From the NCBI GenBank assembly GCA_029204225.1, contig CM055094.1, positions 10,897,153-10,961,152 of the forward strand: DNA of 64,000 nucleotides. The letters are read 5' to 3'. The stretch's first letter is position 1; each line of letters starts with the position of its first letter. Made by a program: the position numbers and the translations under genes. Under the pieces are notes generated by a model. The model was not told the DNA's origin. It worked only from the letters and a program-made list of their open reading frames with translations, and did not search any database. This document shows, piece after piece, positions 20,998-32,183 of the stretch. Source of the DNA: Diphasiastrum complanatum (lineage: Eukaryota; Streptophyta; Lycopodiopsida; Lycopodiales; Lycopodiaceae).

Positions 20998-21690
20998 AGG
21001 ATATACTTTCAAGCTTTTCGGCTTGCCTAAATTTCAAATAGTACATGTTTGGATGATGCCATAAAAGAATGAAGATGTATTGCATAATCATTCTATTAGT
21101 TTAAGATTTGAACTTACAAGCTTTTGGTCCACTCATCAAAATTGTATTCCTCCCTCCTCTCCCTCGGAATTCTAAACCAAAGGTTAGTAGTGCAAAATCT
21201 CACACGATTTCTCCCAAATAATGGGTAGTTATGTTTTGAGGATTTTGGATCATTTAGGCTCAACAAGGACAAGGGCGAGCCCCAAATGCCATTAACCCAC
21301 ATACATCTACAAATTGAATCTATCCTCCAAAGCTATTAGATCAAATGGAAACAAAAAAGACAACCCACTTTTTAAAGTGGATTTCAACACATTGAAAAAG
21401 TGTTCGTTGGAAGTAAAAATTGTGTTTAGGTTTTAAGTTGTCAACATCGTACAAAATTTCATGATAAGAGGTTATGTAAATAAATGTTAGTGCATCCCAT
21501 TAAGATGGTGCTCTTAAAACTAATGGTAGTTATCATGAAAATATTAGTTTTAAAGTTCATAGACTAGTCTTTTACAATACACATTTTCAATTATTAATGA
21601 TTGCAAGCTCTATATATCCTATAAAAGCAAACTTACATTTAATTTTTCAATAAATATGGGGGTTAATAAGAAACTACTTTCTCAAATATC

Positions 21691-21979
21691 GTCTTGAAAA
21701 TCACAAAAATGCACAATAGTGCACATGATCATAAGGATTATAAGTCCTATTTGCCTAAAAATTTGCAAACTTTGAAGGGGGATTTTTTGGTTAGGAATTA
21801 GTTTTTAGAAAAGCTTTGATTATGGATTTTGTAAGAGGTAACACATTGTATTGTAATGCAAGTGAACTTGATTCTTTAACATTTTTGCCAAGTTATGTCC
21901 AAAATCCTTAAGCCACTGTAGAATCTTGACTAGTTGGCTAGCTGTGTGTTGGTCTTGAGTTTGTCATTTCATCCACATT
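21691..21979 (-). repeat. Right arm of the inverted repeat
   Basis: It matches 19321-19581 in inverse orientation. The right arm is cut at 21979; the next bases of the left arm's sequence (ATTATTAAGGGGGTG) reappear at 22488-22501 after about 500 bp of unrelated sequence. Confidence 0.8.
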
Positions 21980-22481
21980 TGAACCCTAATTGCAACTTAC
22001 TTGGTTGCAACTATTTCGAGCACGACATATTAATGCCCCTAGGTAAGTGCTTTGTAAAAAGAAAAGACAACTGAGACAAAGAACATGGCAAATGACCACC
22101 GGTCTAGTGCCCATTACATGGAGGGCTTTGGGGGCCCTCATTCTAGGCTTGTTGCCATTTGTAAAGCATACCTCGTTCTCTTTCTAATAACACCTTTGTT
22201 GGAAAAAAAAAAACAATAAAATAATATGCTTGTTCACATTTTGCCCTCCAAAATGTGAGTCGACCCTTCAAAACATGCAAGAAAGACGATGCCTTTCTTT
22301 AAAAGTCCCTTTGACCCCTCCCTTGAAGGGTAATGCAACTTGCAAATTCCATCAAATTTTCTTACATTGTCCATGTTATATTATTTCACCGTGCAAATAT
22401 TTAGTGTTACATCAAAAGTAGGTGCATTATGAACGAGCTAGATTATATATATATAAAGTAGATTTAAGAAAAAGAAAGGAG
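21980..22481. mobile_element. 502-bp insertion with an 8-bp flanking duplication
   Basis: TCCACATT stands on both sides (21972-21979 and 22482-22489) of a stretch absent from the left arm of the inverted repeat. Eight bases is the hAT target-duplication length, but no convincing terminal inverted repeats are visible, and there is no B box or coding sequence. The class is therefore unknown. Confidence 0.45.
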
Positions 22482-22499
22482 TCCACATTATTAAGGGGG

Positions 22500-22860
22500 T
22501 GAACTTTGGATCAAAATTTTCACCTCCTTTAGCCTATTTTGACCAAAAGAAAGGCTATAGCCTCCAAACGAAGGGCACCCTGACTGTACCTACAAGTACG
22601 GTACACTAAAACAGAGTGATTGCCATGGAGAAAGTGTTCAAAGTGTGCCAGAAGTGATTTCACCATTCCACTGGGCAGGAAGTTGGGAGTTGGTGACGTG
22701 AAGCATTTTGGAAAACGATGCCAGTTTGGCTTTCAATTTGGCGAAAGAGCGGCGGGTGGCCTGGTAAGCTATTGCAGGCCATTATTATCGATTTTTGACA
22801 TCACGGTTGGCTCTAGCATACACTTTATAGCCTACAGGTGAAGTTTTAAGCAGTTCGGAG
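22500..22860 (+). other. Leader region before copia gag
   Basis: This precedes the gag ATG at 22861 and is probably the 5' untranslated region of that element. No clear PBS was found, and no matching LTR is visible. Confidence 0.35.
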
Positions 22861-25836
22861 ATGGCAAACATCAATGAGGCAATTTTGGGCGATGCAAGCA
22901 AACTTGATGGGGCTTCTAACTACAACATCTGGAAATTCAAAATGAAGAGCATTTTGATGGAAAAAGAGTTGTGGGAAATTGTGGCAGGTATTGAAGTCCG
23001 ACCAAATACCACTCCAGGTGACATAAGGGCCTTTGATAAAAAGGCACAGAGAGCATTATCCTTGATCAATCTTTCAGTGAAAGACCATGTGATCACTCAC
23101 ATAAGTGATGCCACGACGGCTAGGGGAGGTTGGGAAGCTCTTAGAATGCAATTTCAAACTTGCAATCCAGCTCGAGCCATGTTCTTGAAGTCAAGATTGA
23201 ACACAGTAAGGATGGAAGAAAATGAATCAGTGGGATCCTTCTTCACCAGGATAAAGGAGCTGAGAGATCAACTTGTGGCGATTGGAGAACCAATCAGAGA
23301 TATTGAATTGGTACATACCACAATGAGCAGTGTCTCGGAAGGGCTACAGATGTTTGTGAGCGGCATTGCTTCGAGGGAGAGGTTGACTACTTTTGAAGAC
23401 TTCCACGGAATCATGTTGCAAGAAGAGCAGCGTCGCGAAGTGGTGAAGTCAAGACAAACTCCACAGGAGGATCAAGCCTTGCTTGCTAAAGGCAAGCAGA
23501 ATGGATGGAAAAGGATTCCTAAGAAATCCAAGGATGATGATGATGAAGGAGAATCGTCATCAAAAGAGAAAAAGAAGAAGAAAGGAAAATGTTACTATTG
23601 CCACAAACCGGGCCATTGGGCACGCGAGTGTTATAAGAAGAAAGCATACATAAAGGCGGAAAAAGTGAATCAACAAGGAAACATTGCCAAAGATGATGGA
23701 GAATATGACGAGACAAGTGTTTTCTCATCGGTATTGGCATCCCAAGTTGATGATGGTGCCAGATGGTTTATAGATTCAGGCGCCACAAGGCATATGACTG
23801 GAAAACGTGATTGGTTTGAAAATTTCTCACCAATCCATGATGGGGATAAGGTCACTCAAGCCAATGGAGAGGAATGCCAAATATAGGGTGTGGGCAATGT
23901 ACCTGTGCAATTGTCTGATGGCAAAATTAAAAATATCCCTAATGTACTTTATGTCCCTGGACTCAAAAAGAGTTTGCTTTCTGTTGGTGTAATGACAAAT
24001 CAACATCTTAAAGTTGAATTTGTCAAGGATGGATGCCTTATGAAGGATACGAACCATGACCACAAGGTGTTGGCGAAGGGTTATAGAGATAGTAACTGTG
24101 GCCTTTATAAATTGGATGCTGCAAAACCAGGCGAATATGGTTTGGCTATCTCAACAGCATCTCAATCCGAGTTATGGCACAGAAGACTTGGTCATTTGAA
24201 CTATGGGAGCTTGAGATTGATGGCGAAGCTGAAGATGGTAATAGGGTTACTAGCATTGCAGGATGATCACCATGCAATATGTGAAGGATGCATCATGGGA
24301 AAGCATCACAGAGAGGCATTCAAGAAAGGTGGAGATGCAAGAGCTAAGAAACCACTAGAACTAATTCACAGCGACCTGTGCGACCCAAGGAAGACCATGT
24401 CGTTGGAAAAAGCATATTATTTTAAGACTTTCATAGATGATTACTCTAGGAGGACATGGATTTATTTCTTGAAGAAGAAATCTGACACTTTTTCTCGTTT
24501 CAAGGAGTTCAAAACTTTGGTAGAGAACCAACTAGATGCACGCATAAAAGTGCTAACATCTGATAGAGGGGGTGAATATAAATCTGATGATTTTGAAGAT
24601 TTTTGCAAAGAACACGGCATTAAAAGACAATTCACACAGTCACACACGCCGCATAGTAATGGTGTAGCTGAAAGGAAAAACAGAACTATTATGGAGAGTG
24701 CACGCTCCATGATGAAGCAAATGGGCTTGACCGATTCACTTTGGTCGGAAGCGTGCAGTGCGACAACGTTCTTGCAAAACAGGAGCCCTACAGTTGCGGT
24801 TCCAAATGTGACTCCTGAAGAAGCATTTATTGGAATAAAGCCAAAAATCGACAAATTTCGTGTCATTGGATGTAAGGCCTATGTACATGTGCCAAAGGAG
24901 GAGCGAAAGAAACTTGATGCCAAAGCAATCAAGTGTATCTTCGTCGGTTATGATGAAAGAACGAAAGCTTACAAGTGTTTTGATCCTGTAATGAACAAGA
25001 TTCACATCAGCAAAGATGTGATCTTTGATGAAACACATAGGTATGAAGATGAAGACCATGCAAGAGGTGAAAGCATCAAGAGACTTCCCACAATTCTGGA
25101 GGAAGAAAATGAAGAAGATGCTCCACAAAATTATGCACGTGAAGATGAAAGTCGAGAGGGCGAATATGAAAGAACACCACCTATTCAAGAGCCTAGGGGG
25201 AGGTACTTGCCAATGGGAGCAATGAAGGAGAAATCGGTTGGAAGTAAGAAACATTACTTGGACACTCCTTGGGATACATACTCTCCACGTAGTGTATCAC
25301 CTGAATCTAAGATACCAAAATGGTATGAAAAGATCATGAAGGATGCAAAGCTAAATCAAACAGGATCTAGCACACACAGTGAAGTGAGAAGATTAACACG
25401 GGAAAGGAAGTCTCTCGATCGTTATCATGTGAACTATGCCCTAATGACTGACATTTTGAAGTGTCGAGAGCCATCAACCTTTGATGAGGCAAAAGATCAC
25501 AAAGAGTGGCAAAGGGCAATGGAAGAAGAGATAGAATCCATCCAAAGACATGATACATGGGAGTTGGTTGATCTACCACTTGGAGAGAAACCCATTGATA
25601 ACAAATGGGTGTTTAGAACAAAGTTTCATGCGGATGGCACAATAGCAAAGTATAAGGCACACCTAGTAGTGAAGGGTTATGACCAAAGCAAAGGAATTGA
25701 CTATGAAGAGACATTTGCTCCAGTGGCTAAGTGGACTACGCTACGCCTTATCATTGCCTTAGCATCTCATTTTGGGTGGAAAATCCATCAAATGGATGTG
25801 AAGTCTGCATTTTTGAATGGTGACTTAGAAGAAGTT
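22861..25836 (+). pseudogene. Ty1/copia gag-pol, 5' part, host of a nested element
   Basis: Domains in order: gag (KLDGASNYNIWKFKMKSI), zinc knuckle CYYCHKPGHWAREC (about residue 243), protease WFIDSGATRHM, pre-integrase LWHRRLGHLN (24173), integrase D-D-E in FIDDYSRRTW, SDRGGEY and GVAERKN, then the start of RT (NKWVFRTKFHADG, GIDYEETFAPVAKW). A single TAG (23884-23886), where Gln would fit, is the only break in nearly 3 kb. The frame stops at GDLEEV, where the younger element inserted. The coding continues at 32189. Confidence 0.9.
25832..25836 (+). repeat. Left target-site duplication AAGTT
   Basis: AAGTT precedes the left LTR and is repeated at 32184-32188 directly after the right LTR. 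Five bases is the copia norm. Confidence 0.95.
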
Positions 25837-26491
25837 TGTGAAAAATACAGATCCTAAGTGGATCTAAACTCCAAGATCATTGGCTTGAATGCTTGCACTC
25901 CAAACTACATAAGCTAGGAATTGGCAACACATTCTATGCTACCTAGAATGCAAAGAACTTGATCAAAAAGCATTTATCACAAATGGAAACTTCCATAAAC
26001 ATCAAGTGCGGCCCAAAATAGCATTATACAGTCCATAATACATCAGCCTACCACTTTTGGAAAGCACCTAAGATCATACACAATAGCTTGAAGACAATAC
26101 ACACAACAATGCTCTCAATGGAGGAAGAAACAATGACAATGATCTATTGATCTCAATGAAGCATACAAAAGGTTTCTCCAACCTGTTCTCCACGACTTCC
26201 CTACTATTTATGGATGAGGAAGATGACTCTCTCTCCTCTCTCTAGAAGGTACTTGACCCTAGATATTCCCTATATAGGAAAAATAGCTAAAAATGGCTTA
26301 TATGACCAAAATACATCAAAATGGTCTCATTTTGAAGGGTATGAAGTTTGACACTTCATCATACTGAAAAAATACAGTAAATAAAAACATTGTGGCTTGG
26401 TTCACACGTGCAAAACTCCAGAACCAAAACTATTTACAATTTTAGCCAATTTAGGCCTCAAACTAGCTAGGAAATGTTGACAATTTTCACA
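25837..26491 (-). repeat. 3' LTR of the nested copia element
   Basis: Ends are TGTGAAAA...TTTTCACA, an 8-bp perfect inversion. On the minus strand TATATAGG (near 26271) is the likely TATA box. The first bases on the minus strand supply the stop codon of the ORF. Confidence 0.95.
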
Positions 26492-29400
26492 CTCCCTCTT
26501 CAACATTGGATGCTAGTTTCAACATAGTCTTTGAGCACATTCCAAGATTAGATCTATGCATTAAATATAGGTCCTTTCCCAATGGTTTGGTGAAGATATC
26601 AGCCACACACTCCTTTGAAGAGACATGTTGAAGCTCCACCTCTTTGGCAATGACTTGATCTCTCACAAAATGGTGAGCAATCTCAATGTGCTTGCTCCTT
26701 GCATGAAAAACAGGATTGCTTGCCAAGCTTTGGGCTGAAAGGTTATCACAAAGTATGATTGGAGTCTTCTCTGGTTCCAGCAAGTGAAGATCCAATAACA
26801 TCCTCTTGATCCAAAGAATCTCCTTGGTGCATGTTGTTAATGCCTTGTACTCGGCTTCGGTGGAAGATAGAGAGATAGTTGGTTGCTTCTTTGATAGCCA
26901 TGAGACCACTCCATCTCCAAGATAGATTGCAAAGGCACTTGTTGACTTCCTATCCATTTGATCACCTGCAAAATCTGAATCTGAAAATCCACAAAGGTTA
27001 GGTGTAGTACCTCCATATAAGATGCCAAAATCTCTAGATCCCGAGATGTATCTAAGTACTCTCTTTCCTAGCTTCCAATGAGCCTCACTAGGATCTTGCA
27101 TAAATTGACTTAGTTTACCAACCACAAAGCTTAGATCAGGTCTTGTGATGGTTAACCATATAAGAGATCCTATTAGCTTTCTATAGAGAGTAATGTCCTT
27201 GAAGGATCTTTCATTACTTCTTGTAGTTAGCTTTACATTTGATTCCATAGGAGTAGAAACAACTTTACAATCTTCCATATGAAACCTTTTTAGAATAGAG
27301 TTAACATACTTTTCTTGACATATGAATGTAGATTTAGAAGTTCTAATAATCTCTATTCCTAAGATATAATGAAGTTTACCAAGATCTTGAATTTCAAACT
27401 CTCTTTTGAGTGCCATCTTGATTTCATCTATATCTAGATTGTTACCACCACTTAAGATAATGTCATCAACATAGATCAAAAGTAAAGTGATATCATTTTC
27501 ATTCAATCTAAAGTAGAGAGAATGATCATACTCACTCATAACAAAGTTTTGAGAAAGTAAGAAGGAATTGAGCTTAGCATACCAACTCCTTGGTGCTTGC
27601 TTTAGCCCATACAAACTCTTTTGGAGATAGCACACATGATTAGGCTCATCATGTGAAACATAGCCCTCGGGTTGCTCCATGTAAATATCTTCTTCAAGAT
27701 CACCATTCAAGAAGGCATTAGTAACATCCATTTGCCACATATCCCAATCATAAAGAGTTGCAAGAGAGATTAGGATTCGAATAGTTACCATCTTTGCCAC
27801 GGGTGCAAAGGTCTCATCATAGTCAATACCATATTCTTGAGCATACCCCTTTGCCACCAACCTTGCCTTGTACTTGTTGATTGATCCATCTTGATTTGTC
27901 TTGATCTTGAAGATCCACTTACAACCAATTGCCTTCTTGTCCTTTGGAAGCTTTACCAACCTCCATGTGTTGCTTTTGATGAGTGCTTGATGCTCATGAT
28001 CCATGGCTTGGATCCATTCCTTCTTTTGAATTGCTTCACCTACACAAGTTGGTTCATCAAAAGAGGTAAGAAAAGCAAAGTTAGAGTTGTCCACCACTTG
28101 CTTTCCTTTTTCATCATAGGTTAGCCTTGATGGCTTAGCCCTTTGCCTTTGAGTCTTCCTTGAAGTTTGCTTTGGAGTGGCATCTCCATCTTCATCCAAG
28201 ACATCTTGCACATCATGATGATTAGTAGGCACATCAACATCAACATCAACAACATTGGAAACATTCTCTTCATGAAAGATGACATCCCTACTTATGACAA
28301 CTTTCTTTGTAGAAGGAATGTACACTTTGTAAGCCTTGCTTACTTCACTATAGCCAACAAACACACCCTTCTTTGATGAAGGATCTTCTTTAGTTCTATC
28401 ATCAAGTGTGATATTGACAAAACATGTACATCCAAAGATCCTACAATGCTTGACACTCGGCCTTCTACCATAAAGAACCTCATGAGGAGTTTTACCATCC
28501 AAGGAAGCACTTGTCCATCTATTACATAGATAGTTAGCACATGCTAAAGCTTCCCCCCAAAAAGACTTAGCAAGATTAGCATGTAGTCTCATTGCCTTGG
28601 CACATTCACAAAGGGTTCTATTCTTCCTCTCGGCCACTCCATTCTGTTGTGGAGTCCTAGGACTAGACATCTCCCTCTTAATCCCATGTGCTATACAAAA
28701 GTCTTTGAACCTATTTGAGGTGTATTCCCCTCCATTATCAGATCTTAAGCATTTGATCTTTGTATTGAATTGGTTTTCCATTTCATTCTTGAACTTGACA
28801 AATGCAGCAAACACTTCATCCTTACTTTTAAGAAGATAGATCCAAGTATACCTACTAAAGTCATCAATGAAAGTTGCATACATCTTTGCCCCACCATTGC
28901 TAGTTGTACTAGAAGAATGAATATCAGAATGCACAAGTTGAAAAGCTTCTTTAGATCTAGAAGTAGATCTAGAATAAGCAAGTCTATGAGATTTGGACAA
29001 GGCACAATGTTCACAAACACTATTGTTTGCAACAAGACTTTCTTGGTTTGTCAATTGCTCCCTAGCCATACATCCTTCATGATTAGAGATCACACATGCA
29101 TCAAGCTTGAAAAGTTTACCATGCCTCCTACCTTGAGCAATCAAGGATCCACATTTACTTATCAAACATGCATCTCCAATGAACTCCACATCAAGTCCTT
29201 TGTCAATCATTTGACTTACACTAAGCAAATTCTTAGTGATTGAAGGAATGTACAAAACATTTTCAAGATTTGCTTTCCTATTTGTTGAAAGGGAAATAGG
29301 AATAGTGCCTATGCCTTTGATGTCACATTGACCATCATTTGCAGTGTAGATGATGTTACCTTCTCCCTCATAAGACAATAAGGATGTAAAGTATTCCTTA

Positions 29401-30356
29401 TGTCTTGTCATGTGAGATGAGGCTCCACTATCAATCCACCAAGGATCATTATCATCTATGTTGGCTAACAAACTTGAAGTCATAACAAGTGATTCACATG
29501 TGTTATGTTCTTCCTCATCTATTGTAAGATTTCCTTGCCTCTCTCCTTGCTCTCTTTTCTTCTTATAACATTCATTTGCAAAATGACCTTTTATCCCACA
29601 ATAAAAGCACTTGAACTTTGACTTATTGTTCTTAGTAGAAGAGGAAGAGGAAGAGTGATCATCATGATCAAAGTTACCACCTTTGGACCATTTCCCTTTG
29701 CCTTTACCTTTGCCCTTGAATTTGCCTTTTGTGAAGAAAGCCTCTTCACCTCCACCTTGCAAGGATGCACCATCAAGCTTTGATTGCAACCTATGTTCTT
29801 CAGCCAATAAGATTTCTTGCAAGTCAACCACACTTGGCAAGACTCTTTGAATGGCAAAACTTTGCACAAGGTTAGCATGTTCATTTAGCAAACCATTCAA
29901 CATAACTTGGACTATTTCACCATCTTTTATGTTCTCATCAATGCATGCTAAATCATCACTTAGGGACTTAACTCTCAAGATAAATGCATGAGCACTTTCA
30001 CCCTCTCTTTGCCTACTAGAAAATATTTGTCTCGTTAGGGTCAATACCCTAGATGTGGACTTTGATTCAAAGAGCTTCTTTAAGGCATTCCATGCCTCAC
30101 TTGCACTTTGACACTTTCCAACTTCCTTGAGAAGTTCATTTGTAACATTCATTTTAATGATATGAAGAGCCCTTTTGGCCTTCTTATCAAACCTTTGTTG
30201 CTCTTGAAGTGTGAGAGGTCTCTCTTCAATTTCTGCAACTATGTCCATGAGTTCATTCAACTCAAGTAAGGACTCCATCCTCACTTTCCAAGTAGAGTAG
30301 TTTGATGAACTCAACCTTTCACTAGACTCTAGCATGATCCCACCATTGGAAGCCAT
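26487..30356 (-). CDS. Gag-pol polyprotein of the nested copia element
   Basis: 1289 codons in one frame. Domains: gag (WKVRMESLLELNELMDIV), a Lys/Gly-rich stretch, zinc knuckle CFYCGIKGHFANEC (about residue 248), protease WWIDSGASSHM (about 308), integrase FIDDFSRYTW, RSDNGGEY, GVAERKNRTL (about 495-575), RT with LLLIYVDDIILSG (about 959), and RNase H with GFSDSDFAGD, SSTEAEYKAL and CDNLSAQSLASNP (1122 on). It processes and copies the element RNA and integrates the cDNA. Odd: the pre-integrase part runs from LFKLDACVISNHEGC to CEHCALSKSHR without the usual LWHxRxGH, so the zinc-binding histidines are missing. The ORF ends EEGV, coded by the PPT, and its TGA lies in the LTR. Confidence 0.93.
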   Translation of the reverse strand: MASNGGIMLESSERLSSSNYSTWKVRMESLLELNELMDIVAEIEERPLTLQEQQRFDKKAKRALHIIKMNVTNELLKEVGKCQSASEAWNALKKLFESKSTSRVLTLTRQIFSSRQREGESAHAFILRVKSLSDDLACIDENIKDGEIVQVMLNGLLNEHANLVQSFAIQRVLPSVVDLQEILLAEEHRLQSKLDGASLQGGGEEAFFTKGKFKGKGKGKGKWSKGGNFDHDDHSSSSSSTKNNKSKFKCFYCGIKGHFANECYKKKREQGERQGNLTIDEEEHNTCESLVMTSSLLANIDDNDPWWIDSGASSHMTRHKEYFTSLLSYEGEGNIIYTANDGQCDIKGIGTIPISLSTNRKANLENVLYIPSITKNLLSVSQMIDKGLDVEFIGDACLISKCGSLIAQGRRHGKLFKLDACVISNHEGCMAREQLTNQESLVANNSVCEHCALSKSHRLAYSRSTSRSKEAFQLVHSDIHSSSTTSNGGAKMYATFIDDFSRYTWIYLLKSKDEVFAAFVKFKNEMENQFNTKIKCLRSDNGGEYTSNRFKDFCIAHGIKREMSSPRTPQQNGVAERKNRTLCECAKAMRLHANLAKSFWGEALACANYLCNRWTSASLDGKTPHEVLYGRRPSVKHCRIFGCTCFVNITLDDRTKEDPSSKKGVFVGYSEVSKAYKVYIPSTKKVVISRDVIFHEENVSNVVDVDVDVPTNHHDVQDVLDEDGDATPKQTSRKTQRQRAKPSRLTYDEKGKQVVDNSNFAFLTSFDEPTCVGEAIQKKEWIQAMDHEHQALIKSNTWRLVKLPKDKKAIGCKWIFKIKTNQDGSINKYKARLVAKGYAQEYGIDYDETFAPVAKMVTIRILISLATLYDWDMWQMDVTNAFLNGDLEEDIYMEQPEGYVSHDEPNHVCYLQKSLYGLKQAPRSWYAKLNSFLLSQNFVMSEYDHSLYFRLNENDITLLLIYVDDIILSGGNNLDIDEIKMALKREFEIQDLGKLHYILGIEIIRTSKSTFICQEKYVNSILKRFHMEDCKVVSTPMESNVKLTTRSNERSFKDITLYRKLIGSLIWLTITRPDLSFVVGKLSQFMQDPSEAHWKLGKRVLRYISGSRDFGILYGGTTPNLCGFSDSDFAGDQMDRKSTSAFAIYLGDGVVSWLSKKQPTISLSSTEAEYKALTTCTKEILWIKRMLLDLHLLEPEKTPIILCDNLSAQSLASNPVFHARSKHIEIAHHFVRDQVIAKEVELQHVSSKECVADIFTKPLGKDLYLMHRSNLGMCSKTMLKLASNVEEGV
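26492..26503 (-). promoter_or_regulatory. Polypurine tract
   Basis: On the minus strand TTGAAGAGGGAG directly abuts the LTR start TGTGAAAA. It doubles as the last codons of the polyprotein. Confidence 0.85.
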
Positions 30357-31516
30357 GATTCTAATGTTTCTTCAACTTTTAGGTTCTGTCCTAAAGCACT
30401 TAGCACTCACTTTTCTCTCAACAAATGATAGATAAAGAGATCTATGAAGATTTAGGACCCTAAAACACTTCTATCTTGAACCTAGATGGTTTCCAAGCAT
30501 AGAAAGGAAGATTGAAACACATGCAACACTTTGCACACACTAAGAATGGATTACAAAATCAAACCAACCTGAACACACTCTTGCTTAAGCTCTCAAACTT
30601 TCCAGCAAGTGACCAAATCAAGTTATGGTGTGAAGAGTTACTTGCATTCTTAGAAAATACCCAAAACTAGGATGCCAAGATTACCTAGTAATGAACAAAC
30701 TTGATCAACATATGATCAACACACTAAGATATTGATTCAACCTGTAAAACCACATGTAAACCACACTTCTAAAAGTTTATAAACTCCAGCAAGTGATAAA
30801 TACAAGATTTAGAGGTGAATGAATGAGCACACTTAGTGAATCACAAGACTAGCTTCACTATCTTGTCAAATCTTGGTGTTTAGATGTAGATCTAAGATCA
30901 CTTCACATGAGAATGTTCCTCAACCTGTTAAGAACCTGAAAACACACTTGCATAATGGTTAACACCTTCCAGCAAATGCTCCAATCAAATTACATAAGGA
31001 GAGTTACTTACATGCTCAACAAAGTACACCAAAATTTATGCCAAAATTGATGACAATCTTTACAATATGCTCTTCACAATGGAGCTTACAATATGTTCAC
31101 CCAAAAAAGGGGATCTTTCATCCAAATGGGAGCTTTGCTCAGCCTTTAGGAGAATTACAACTCACTCAAAAGAGCATTTGTCATCCACTTAAGGAGAAGT
31201 TTCATCCACTTAAGGAGAGTGTTCATCCAAGAATGGAGATTGTCAACAATAGGATTGAAAAGAACATTGTTAGTATTGAATATGCACAAGCCTCACAATC
31301 ACAAATGATTAGGTGTTATGATCTGATCCAAAATAGTTTCTTTTCAGCCTCTGATCTTCAATAGACCTGAAATATGCTTTTGATCCACAAGTTCAACTCA
31401 CAAAACAAAGGTTAGTAAGATTTGATCAACAAAGCAATGCAAAATCATGCTAGAACTTGATCAAACATCCAAATATCACCAAAAATGGAATACTTACTGT
31501 AAATAGAAGCCAACCA
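30357..31516 (-). other. Long 5' leader with degenerate repeats
   Basis: There are about 1.16 kb between PBS and gag ATG. It has at least three diverged copies of a block containing CCAGCAAGTGA-like and GAGTTACTTGCAT-like phrases (near 30600, 30785 and 30970) and a short repeat of CATCCACTTAAGGAGA (31175-31210). No coding is apparent. Confidence 0.6.
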
Positions 31517-31528
31517 GCTCTGATACCA
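31517..31528 (-). promoter_or_regulatory. Primer binding site
   Basis: On the minus strand TGGTATCAGAGC directly follows the 5' LTR. It is the standard complement of initiator tRNA-Met used by plant copia elements. Confidence 0.9.
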
Positions 31529-32183
31529 TGTGAAAAATACAGATCCTAAGTGGATCTAAACTCCAAGATCATTGGCTTGAATGCTTGCACTCCAAACTAC
31601 ATAAGCTAGGAATTGGCAACACATTCTATGCTACCTAGAATGCAAAGAACTTGATCAAAAAGCATTTATCACAAATGGAAACTTCCATAAACATCAAGTG
31701 CGGCCCAAAATAGCATTATACAGTCCATAATACATCAGCCTACCACTTTTGGAAAGCACCTAAGATCATACACAATAGCTTGAAGACAATACACACAACA
31801 ATGCTCTCAATGGAGGAAGAAACAATGACAATGATCTATTGATCTCAATGAAGCATACAAAAGGTTTCTCCAACCTGTTCTCCACGACTTCCCTACTATT
31901 TATGGATGAGGAAGATGACTCTCTCTCCTCTCTCTAGAAGGTACTTGACCCTAGATATTCCCTATATAGGAAAAATAGCTAAAAATGGCTTATATGACCA
32001 AAATACATCAAAATGGTCTCATTTTGAAGGGTATGAAGTTTGACACTTCATCATACTGAAAAAACACAGTAAATAAAAACATTGTGGCCTGGTTCACACG
32101 TGCAAAACTCCAGAACCAAAACTATTTACAATTTTAGCCAATTTAGGCCTCAAACTAGCTAGGAAATGTTGACAATTTTCACA
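31529..32183 (-). repeat. 5' LTR of the nested copia element
   Basis: The same 655 bp as the 3' LTR with two differences seen. The TATA-like TATATAGG is near 31963. The PBS lies immediately inside. Confidence 0.95.

Larger units (their letters stand above)
25837..32183 (-). mobile_element. Complete young Ty1/copia retrotransposon, nested
   Basis: It is 6347 bp with two 655-bp LTRs, a tRNA-Met PBS, one uninterrupted gag-pol ORF, a PPT and the 5-bp duplication AAGTT. By eye the LTRs differ at only two positions (T/C changes near 26384 and 26447 versus their partners), about 0.3%, so the insertion is recent. It sits antisense inside the RT of an older plus-strand copia element. Confidence 0.95.

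Noticed and set aside
21980-22481. hAT transposon
   Set aside because: The 8-bp flanking repeat fits, but no terminal inverted repeats or transposase trace are visible.
23884-23886. Gag-pol readthrough stop in the host copia element
   Set aside because: The TAG lies after the protease active site, not at a gag/pol border, and a Gln fits, so a mutation is likelier.
24736-25254. 172-codon minus ORF
   Set aside because: It is antisense to the copia integrase/RT linker, whose plus frame carries conserved motifs.
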